Below the pieces are notes generated by a model. That model was not told the DNA's origin. It was given only the letters and a program-made list of their open reading frames with translations, and searched no databases. From contig JBCDAU010000006.1 of assembly GCA_039185015.1 (NCBI GenBank), forward strand, positions 62,001 through 126,000: DNA of 64,000 nt, read 5' to 3'. The DNA comes from JBCBSZ01 sp039185015 (GTDB lineage: Bacteria; Actinomycetota; Acidimicrobiia; Acidimicrobiales; Poriferisodalaceae). The position numbers were made by a program, and so were the translations under genes. Of this stretch, positions 38,429 to 44,379 are shown one piece after another (position 1 is the first letter of the stretch; each line of letters starts with the position of its first letter).

Positions 38429-39630
38429 CAGCCCTCCCCGAGCAGGTCGGTGCAGTAGGTGGTGGCGGCCTCGAGCGGGTACTCCTCGCCGAGGCCGGCG
38501 ATGCGGTCATCGTCGAAGCCGAGGAAGGCCTCGCACGCCGGCGCCACCGGGCTGGTGTCGTCGTCGTGGGTCAGGCTGCGCTCGTACTCGACGATGGCGG
38601 TGATCTGCTCCGGTGTCAGCAGCTCGCCGAAGCCGGGCATCTGGCCGTTGCCGATGCCGCGGGTGCCGTAGCCGACGTTGTCGTCGGCGCCGACGGTGAT
38701 GAAGTCGACCATGTCCTGCACGGTGAGGAACTGCTGGGCCAGGTTCTCGGCTGCGAGACGAGGACCGAAGGCGCCGCCTCCCTGGTCGCCGAGCGGCAAC
38801 ACGCTGCCCGGGGCCACGGTGTCGACGTCGACGGCCCACTCCACGAGGTCCTCCGGTGCTGCGTTCTCGGCCCACTGCCAGCCCTGGGTGTGGCATCGCG
38901 CGCAGTGCTGGGCGAACAGCTCGGCACCGTCGTCGGTGCCGGCGTTCGAGGCGATGGAGTCAGCGGGATCGAGCTGGATCGACCGGAGGTACGCGATGAC
39001 GTTGTCGATCTCCTGGGTGGTGCCGACACCGCCACCGTCGACGCCCCACGCTGCCATCGGCGAGCCGGCACGACCCCAGACCAGGATCTCGCGGACCTCG
39101 TCCTCGCTGTAGCGGAGGAGCACGTCGGTCAGCTTGGGAGCCGTCCAGCTGACGTTCACGTTGAACACCTGGGTGCTCCCGTCATCACCGACGAGGAGGT
39201 CGCCGTCCTCGTCGGTCAGCGGCACCGGGAGGATGAAGCCGGCGACGCCGCCACCGCCGTCGGCGCCGTGGCACGACGAGCACTGGAAGCCCTCGACGTA
39301 GAGGGTCTCGCCCCGGCTGACGGCGATGTCGTCGAACTGGTCGACGGCGCCGCTCTGCCGGCCGGGCTCACGCAGCCAGTAGAAGGGCAGGCCGATCCCG
39401 ATGATCAGGAGGAAGAGCACCCCCCAGAACTGCACGTTCTCCAGGCGCCGGCCCTCGAGCAGCTCGTCGGGCGGGGGCTCGGCCGTGTTCGGTGCGAGCT
39501 CGAGCTCGGCGCCGATCTCGTCTCTCGCCGACCGGATGTTGAACCAGTAGTAGACGGCGAAGCCGATGAGCAGAAGCGCCGCCAACCACCAGGCGGTGGT
39601 GCGGAACGAGCTCGACAGGGCGAGGACCAT
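38428..39630 (-). CDS. Membrane-anchored diheme cytochrome c
   Basis: A 400-residue protein with two N-terminal helices (about 13-30 and 67-86) and two covalent heme sites, CSSCH at 117-121 and CARCH at 243-247. The second domain has a candidate axial Met in GNGQMPGF. It follows the Rieske gene, the position of the cytochrome c1/QcrC subunit, so it probably takes electrons from the Rieske protein. Actinobacterial QcrC is usually a one-helix diheme protein; the two N-terminal helices here make the topology different. Confidence 0.87.
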   Translation of the reverse strand: MVLALSSSFRTTAWWLAALLLIGFAVYYWFNIRSARDEIGAELELAPNTAEPPPDELLEGRRLENVQFWGVLFLLIIGIGLPFYWLREPGRQSGAVDQFDDIAVSRGETLYVEGFQCSSCHGADGGGGVAGFILPVPLTDEDGDLLVGDDGSTQVFNVNVSWTAPKLTDVLLRYSEDEVREILVWGRAGSPMAAWGVDGGGVGTTQEIDNVIAYLRSIQLDPADSIASNAGTDDGAELFAQHCARCHTQGWQWAENAAPEDLVEWAVDVDTVAPGSVLPLGDQGGGAFGPRLAAENLAQQFLTVQDMVDFITVGADDNVGYGTRGIGNGQMPGFGELLTPEQITAIVEYERSLTHDDDTSPVAPACEAFLGFDDDRIAGLGEEYPLEAATTYCTDLLGEG

Positions 39631-39671
39631 CTACTGGAGACCTCCGACGGGGGGCGGAGCGACGGAAGCGA

Positions 39672-40553
39672 TCAATGGCCGCCGCCGGTCGTGCAGTGGG
39701 GGCCCTCGAGGCCCTGACTGGTCGTGTCGACGCCGATCGGCGGACCCTGGACGGTGGTGCCGGTGCTGATCACGACCCGGCCGTTCGAGGTGTTGACCGG
39801 GAACCGGTCGAGGCCACGCGGGGCGGGGCCCGTCTTGTACTCGCCGACGCGGTTGTACTGCGAGCCGTGGCACGGGCACTCGAACCACTGCGAGGTGGCG
39901 CACTCGGGCACGCGACAACCGAGGTGCGGGCAGGTCTGCCAGACGGCGGTGAAGCCGAAGTCGCGGCCCTCGATCGGCTCCATGCCGGTGATGATGTTCG
40001 ACGGGTAGGTCTCGCGGGCCCGATCGATGAACTCGGCCGGGTACTTCTGCACGTAGGACCGTGCCTCCGGGAAGTACGAGAAGCCGGCCACCGAGCCGCC
40101 GTCGATGGCATCGGAGACCTCGTCGACCGAGCCGACGTCGATGTCGGCGCCGAAGCCGCCACCTGCCTGCGGCCAGAGGAAGGCGATCGCGGAGGCGCCG
40201 AAGCCGGCGATGCCCAGGCCCGTGAGGCCGATCATCGACCGGTTGAAGAACTGCCGGCGGGAGACGCCGATGGCCTCCTCGTCCGGCGGGGTCCACGGCT
40301 CGAGCTCGGCCTCCTGCACGACCGCGGGGAGACCGGCGTCACGGCGGGCGAGGGCGACCGAGCGCTCGACCTCGCGGCCGCTCGGACCGGCGACCTCCTC
40401 GGCGACCTCGGCCTTGGTGTCACGACGACGCGTCTCACCGCTGAGGGCGCCCAGGCGCTCGGCGTCGCGGCGCCGCGAGGTGGTGAGGAACACCGCGGCG
40501 GCCAACACGACCAGCACGGGGATGATGATGGCGAGGACCGCAGTCGTGGACAT
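39672..40553 (-). CDS. Rieske iron-sulfur protein
   Basis: A 293-residue protein. The Rieske ligands are complete: C208 and H210 in CPHLGC, C226 and H229 in CPCHGS, with C213 and C228 for the disulfide. There is one helix at the very N-terminus (about 4-24) and a second after a twin-arginine motif SRRQFFNRS (98-106), so Tat export of the folded domain is likely. The extra N-terminal helix is not part of a standard single-anchor Rieske protein. It sits between cytochrome b and c genes. Confidence 0.92.
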   Translation of the reverse strand: MSTTAVLAIIIPVLVVLAAAVFLTTSRRRDAERLGALSGETRRRDTKAEVAEEVAGPSGREVERSVALARRDAGLPAVVQEAELEPWTPPDEEAIGVSRRQFFNRSMIGLTGLGIAGFGASAIAFLWPQAGGGFGADIDVGSVDEVSDAIDGGSVAGFSYFPEARSYVQKYPAEFIDRARETYPSNIITGMEPIEGRDFGFTAVWQTCPHLGCRVPECATSQWFECPCHGSQYNRVGEYKTGPAPRGLDRFPVNTSNGRVVISTGTTVQGPPIGVDTTSQGLEGPHCTTGGGH

Positions 40554-40589
40554 CGGTCAGTCCTTTCGCGTACGTCGTTGCAGTTCAGG

Positions 40590-41306
40590 CTAGAGGTGGA
40601 AGATCCCGTCGAGCCCGGTCTCCCACGGGAAGGTGAAGTTGAATCCCTGCCCCCGGAAGAACGAGCTGATGATGGTGAGGATCGCCCAGAACATGAGGTG
40701 AATCGTCCACAGCGAGACCGCGAACTTGCGGTCCTCCGGCTTGTTGGACGGGTTCTTGTCGATGTACGGAGCGAGGATCATCACGCCGAGCACGAGGCCC
40801 GGGATCATCACGCCCGCGATCATCGGGTGGAACATCGTGAGGAGTTCCTGGAGCCCCAGGAAGTACCACGGCGCCTTGGACGGGTTCGGCGTCTGGTTGA
40901 GGTTGGCCAGCTCCAGCAGCGGGGCGTTCACGAACATCGAGAACACGAGCAGGAACGCCGTGATGAACAGCGCGGCCACGAACTCGCCGATCAGCAGGTG
41001 CGGCCAGACGTGGACCTTGTCCATCGGCTTGGCCTTGACGTCCTGGATCGAGCCGCTCTTGACGACGGTCAGCAGCCGCTGCGTGTGACCGTCCGGGCCG
41101 GTCGGGGGCGCGGCCTGCTGGACCTGCGTCGCCACGGCGGTACCGCCCTGCTGGCTCCGCTCGAGCAGCGAGCGCGGGATCTTCTCGCCGTCGTCGTCGC
41201 CGGCCGCGCCCGCGCCGGCATCGGCGCTCGCGTCGGCCTTCTTGGCGTCGGCCTTGTCGCGTGCGGCCTGCGCCCGCTTCAGGAGGTGTTCGGGGATCTC
41301 GGTCAT
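40590..41306 (-). CDS. Cytochrome b C-terminal domain protein (subunit IV-like)
   Basis: A 238-residue protein with three helices near 108-126, 156-176 and 196-215, matching the C-terminal half of cytochrome b. PNPSKAPWYFLGLQELL occupies the quinol-site loop, where other families have PEWY; here the tetrapeptide reads APWY. The N-terminal 80 residues are Ala/Asp/Lys-rich and contain two copies of a short motif, IPEHLLKR (4-11) and IPRSLLER (43-50), which also opens the divergent cytochrome c as VPDYLLQR. Confidence 0.88.
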   Translation of the reverse strand: MTEIPEHLLKRAQAARDKADAKKADASADAGAGAAGDDDGEKIPRSLLERSQQGGTAVATQVQQAAPPTGPDGHTQRLLTVVKSGSIQDVKAKPMDKVHVWPHLLIGEFVAALFITAFLLVFSMFVNAPLLELANLNQTPNPSKAPWYFLGLQELLTMFHPMIAGVMIPGLVLGVMILAPYIDKNPSNKPEDRKFAVSLWTIHLMFWAILTIISSFFRGQGFNFTFPWETGLDGIFHL

Positions 41307-41339
41307 GTCCCTGTCCTCATCGTCCTCATCGTCTCCGGT

Positions 41340-42122
41340 CTACAGGGGACCGGAGATGCCCCCGTCCTTGCGGACCCGCCAGAAGTGGATCGCCATGAAG
41401 ATGACGATCACGAACGGTAAGAGCAGCACGTGGAGCACGTACCAGCGCAACAACGTGTCGGTACCGATCTCGAAGCCGCCGAGCAGGACGAACCGCACCT
41501 GGTCGCCGAAGACCGGGGTGAAGCCCATCATGTTCGTTCCCACCGTCACCGCCCAGAGCGCCAACTGGTCCCACGGGAGCAGGTAGCCGGTGAACGACAG
41601 CAGCAGGGTGAGGCTCAGCAGGATGATGCCGATCACCCAGTTGAACTCCCGGGGTGCCTTGTAGGCGCCGTGGTAGAAGACGCGCGCCATGTGCAGGAAC
41701 ACCGACAGCACCATGAGGTGGGCGGCCCACCGGTGCATGTTCCGCACGAGGAGGCCGAAGGCGACGCCGGTGTGCAGGTTCTGGATGTCGTCCCAGGCCG
41801 CTGCGGCGGTCGGCCGGTAGAAGAACATCAGGAAGATGCCGGTGACCGTCAGCAGGATGAACAGGAAGAAGCTCAGGCCACCGAGGCACAGCGTGTAGGA
41901 CACCTTCACGGCGTGCCGCTTCACCTTCACCGGGTGCAGGTGGTAGAGCACGCTGTTCATGATCACGTAGGACCGGTTCCTGGGGCTGTCGGTGTAGCCC
42001 TTCCGGAAGATCGACCCCGGGCGGAAGATCGAGTTCCACGCCTGGGAGTCCTGGATGGACTCACCCAGCGCGGAGATCCGCTCGCCGATGGTCGGCTTCG
42101 GTGCCTTGGTCGGGGTTGCCAT
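41340..42122 (-). CDS. Cytochrome b6-type cytochrome b (N-terminal half)
   Basis: A 260-residue four-helix protein that binds two b hemes. H130 and H144 (13 residues between) and H231 and H246 (14 between) are the ligands. C79 in LCLGG lies 51 residues before H130. These intervals are the same as C35, H86, H100, H187 and H202 of chloroplast-type cytochrome b6, so C79 is placed to bind the extra covalent heme c_i. ATG at 42122 begins the protein; the longer open frame upstream belongs to the ferredoxin region. Confidence 0.92.
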   Translation of the reverse strand: MATPTKAPKPTIGERISALGESIQDSQAWNSIFRPGSIFRKGYTDSPRNRSYVIMNSVLYHLHPVKVKRHAVKVSYTLCLGGLSFFLFILLTVTGIFLMFFYRPTAAAAWDDIQNLHTGVAFGLLVRNMHRWAAHLMVLSVFLHMARVFYHGAYKAPREFNWVIGIILLSLTLLLSFTGYLLPWDQLALWAVTVGTNMMGFTPVFGDQVRFVLLGGFEIGTDTLLRWYVLHVLLLPFVIVIFMAIHFWRVRKDGGISGPL

Positions 42123-42144
42123 GAGGGGTTCGGACGCTCCCTGT

Positions 42145-42561
42145 CTAGAACCGCATGCCGTAGGCGTACCCGTGGTTGTTGGTACGCCCGTGCACGTCGC
42201 CCGTCGCCGGGGGGTTGTCGAAGACCTTGCCGAGGGTGATGACGCCGGTCGGGCACCGGTCCACGCACAGGGCGCAGCGGGTGCACACGTCGTCGTCGAT
42301 GATGAAGATCGAGGAGTCGTCGGGATCGACACCGGGGAGGGCCACCCCCACCGAGTCATCGATCGCGTCGGGGGTCACGAGGAAGATGCACTTCCACGGA
42401 CAGATGTCGACGCAGCCCTCGCAGAGGATGCACTCGGACTGGTCGATGTTGATGAACTGCTTCGGCTTCACGGCCGCCGAGAGCCAGTCGGCGTTGACGA
42501 CCTGCAGCACGTAGTCGTCCCGGAAGACCGGCATGGGGGGATTGGCGTCGGTGGTGGTCAT
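42145..42561 (-). CDS. 2x[4Fe-4S] ferredoxin in the bc-complex operon
   Basis: A 138-residue protein with CILCEGCVDICPWKC and CTRCALCVDRCPTGV, each a full [4Fe-4S] motif, and no transmembrane segment. It lies 22 bp before cytochrome b6. A ferredoxin as a fixed operon member suggests a stromal-side electron donor to the b-type hemes, to the 11-subunit complex, or to menaquinone; which of these applies cannot be decided from sequence. N- and C-terminal extensions make it larger than a simple bacterial ferredoxin. Confidence 0.9.
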   Translation of the reverse strand: MTTTDANPPMPVFRDDYVLQVVNADWLSAAVKPKQFINIDQSECILCEGCVDICPWKCIFLVTPDAIDDSVGVALPGVDPDDSSIFIIDDDVCTRCALCVDRCPTGVITLGKVFDNPPATGDVHGRTNNHGYAYGMRF

Positions 42562-42603
42562 GGACGTCCCTCCTTCCGGGTCGTCAGGGGCGAGAGCACG
42601 GGC

Positions 42604-43158
42604 TCAGGACTCCTTCACCAGCGGTCGGCCGAAGTCGGAGACCGGCTCGACCTCGGTCTTGGTCTTGCCGCGGTTCTGCCAGAACAGCCAGATCCAGATG
42701 TTGACCACGATCGCGATGCCGTAGAGGCCCACGACGATGAGGTCACGGATGTGGATGTAGTTGATGTCGAAGGGGAAGGCGTTGGCGATCCAGTCGATGG
42801 GGGCGACGGCGTCGTCGCGCACCAGGCGGGCCGGATCGTCCCAGCCGAGCTCGGAGGCGTAGATGATCCAGCGGTCGGGGACGATGCCGTACCCGAGGGT
42901 GAAGAACATGAACGCGTACGTGGCGCCGACCATCGCCTCGCCCCAGGTGACCGGCGTGCCGATCGGACGCTGCTTGGCGTAGATCACGACGGCCAGCGTG
43001 AAGGCGACCGTGATGATGACGGAGTTGATGAACCCGGCCATCGGACCGGACGCGGACGTGAAGAACGCCGGGTCCTGTTCGCCGATCCACGGGACGATCT
43101 CCGAGACGGCGATCACGATGACCGTCGTGACGGCAGCGAGGATTGCGAGCTGCTTCAC
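42604..43158 (-). CDS. Four-helix membrane protein heading the bc-complex operon
   Basis: About 184 residues with four predicted helices (near 4-22, 43-60, 73-95 and 137-160) and no cofactor motif; not assigned to a named family. The open frame begins at ATG 43263, but that would place a Rex-like operator and a GC palindrome in the first 28 codons, and the extra 35 residues are not membrane-protein-like. GTG at 43158 has AGGAG 11 bases upstream and starts directly before helix 1. It is the first gene of the operon and is probably a complex subunit. Confidence 0.7.
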   Translation of the reverse strand: MKQLAILAAVTTVIVIAVSEIVPWIGEQDPAFFTSASGPMAGFINSVIITVAFTLAVVIYAKQRPIGTPVTWGEAMVGATYAFMFFTLGYGIVPDRWIIYASELGWDDPARLVRDDAVAPIDWIANAFPFDINYIHIRDLIVVGLYGIAIVVNIWIWLFWQNRGKTKTEVEPVSDFGRPLVKES

Positions 43159-43181
43159 CTGCGGATCGTCTCCTGAGGGAT

Positions 43182-43197
43182 CGTGAACACTTTCACA
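43182..43197. promoter_or_regulatory. Rex-like operator
   Basis: CGTGAACACTTTCACA has the GTGAA-N4-TTCAC form of actinobacterial Rex operators (consensus TGTGAACGCGTTCACA). It matches all ten palindromic core bases. It lies about 24 bp upstream of the chosen start of the bc-complex operon, and a rex gene lies 5.5 kb away. Confidence 0.7.
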
Positions 43198-43211
43198 AAC
43201 TCCGGCCACTA

Positions 43212-43226
43212 CCCCGCCAGGCGGGG
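43212..43226. repeat. GC palindrome upstream of the bc-complex operon
   Basis: CCCCGCC-A-GGCGGGG, 7-bp arms around one base. It may be an operator or a transcript hairpin; it is too tight a loop for a normal terminator. Confidence 0.4.
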
Positions 43227-43372
43227 TGAACTCCGGTTTATCACCGGGGTCCAGGTCGGTCATATCTGGCCGTCCCAGCGGAACGACGCGGGCGCACCCG
43301 ACTCCTGTCGGTCACTCCGAGCCAGAGCGTAACGAACCCGGGAGCACCGAGCGGAACGCTAGTACCGAGACG

Positions 43373-43388
43373 GCGGTCACGTGACCGC
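43373..43388. promoter_or_regulatory. 16-bp perfect palindrome, candidate operator
   Basis: GCGGTCACGTGACCGC. Its 12-bp core GGTCACGTGACC recurs exactly at 43594-43605, so the pair looks like two binding sites of one regulator. Confidence 0.5.
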
Positions 43389-43593
43389 GACGGCCGCGCT
43401 CGGGCCGCGCCGTCCAGGGGCGAGGCGGGTCGAGGTCGGTCGACGCGACCGCCGTCACCGCCGTTCCACCTCGTCCCACGGGAGGGCGTACGCTCTCCAC
43501 CGTCCGCCACATGGCGACCCTGCGCCACGGGGTCCTACGGTGGGACACGATTCGCATCGGCGCTCGGTCCCCTGAGCCGAGCCCGCTCACGGA

Positions 43594-43605
43594 GGTCACG
43601 TGACC
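43594..43605. promoter_or_regulatory. 12-bp palindrome over the cytochrome c start codon
   Basis: GGTCACGTGACC, identical to the core of the palindrome 220 bp upstream. It covers the GTG start and directly follows the GGAGG ribosome binding site, so binding to either DNA or RNA could block expression. Confidence 0.5.
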
Positions 43606-44376
43606 GAGGTCCCCGACTACCTGCTGCAGCGCTCGAAGGCGCGGCGGCGCGCGCTCGGCCTGCCCGTCGACGACGACGACGGCGGCGGCGCCCCGGCCGA
43701 CGGCGGCGGCGCCGTCGCGGCGACGGGTGGGGACAGCGGCGGGGGCGGCGGGGGCGGGGCGACCGTGCTCGCCCCGATCGAGCCCAAGGAGGCGCCGGCG
43801 CCTCCGCCGGAGCCGGCCTACGTCACCGCGGCCCGGACCCGGAAGAAGCCGCCGATCTGGATCTCGGCGCTGTTCATCATGTTGCCGGTGTACCTCTTCG
43901 TCTACGTCGCCCTGCTGGGCGAGGAGGCGGCCAACACCGAGACGGCGCTCGGCATCGGCAGCGAGCTCTACGCGGCCCAGTGCGCCACCTGCCACCTCGG
44001 CAACGGCGGGGGCCAGGCCGAGGGGGGCGTGGGCCAGACGCTGTACCAGGGAGAGGTCGTGCGGACCTTCCCCGATGCGGCGTCGATGTTCGACTACATC
44101 CGCAACGGCTCGGTGTCGGCCGGTGAGGTCTACGGCGACCCGAACCGCGAGGGCGGGGCCCGCATCGCCGCCGGCGGCATGCCCGGCTTCGCGAACCTGA
44201 CCGACTACGAGCTCTACGCGATCGTCCGCCACGAGCGGGAGGTCCTCTCCGGCGAGGAGATCAGCGACGAGGAGTTCACCCTCCGCGAGGAGCTGTGGAC
44301 CGAGCTCAACGAGGACGGCGGCACCCACGGCACGTTCGCCGAGACCGTCGTCGGCGCCTCCGAAGCCGGCGGGTAG
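43600..44376 (+). CDS. Membrane-anchored monoheme cytochrome c
   Basis: A 258-residue protein. Residues 4-11 are VPDYLLQR, the motif shared with the subunit IV-like protein. A Gly/Asp/Ala/Pro-rich linker (about 22-75) follows, then one helix (86-106) and a class I cytochrome c domain with CATCH at 128-132 and a candidate Met ligand M194 in GGMPGF. The N-terminus should be cytoplasmic and the heme outside. GTG at 43600 follows GGAGG. It probably carries electrons from the bc complex to an oxidase encoded elsewhere. Confidence 0.87.
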   Translation: MTEVPDYLLQRSKARRRALGLPVDDDDGGGAPADGGGAVAATGGDSGGGGGGGATVLAPIEPKEAPAPPPEPAYVTAARTRKKPPIWISALFIMLPVYLFVYVALLGEEAANTETALGIGSELYAAQCATCHLGNGGGQAEGGVGQTLYQGEVVRTFPDAASMFDYIRNGSVSAGEVYGDPNREGGARIAAGGMPGFANLTDYELYAIVRHEREVLSGEEISDEEFTLREELWTELNEDGGTHGTFAETVVGASEAGG

Positions 44377-44379
44377 CGC

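Larger units (their letters stand above)
43159..43599. other. 441-bp divergent regulatory region
   Basis: No convincing gene if the downstream GTG start is used. It separates the bc-complex operon from the divergent cytochrome c gene. It contains a Rex-like operator (43182-43197), a CCCCGCC-A-GGCGGGG palindrome (43212-43226), a 16-bp perfect palindrome (43373-43388) and a second copy of its core at the start codon of the cytochrome c gene (43594-43605). Confidence 0.6.

Noticed and set aside
42604..43263. Upstream ATG start (43263) for the first bc-operon gene
   Set aside because: It would put the Rex-like operator and a GC palindrome inside the coding region and add 35 residues unlike a membrane protein. 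It cannot be fully excluded.
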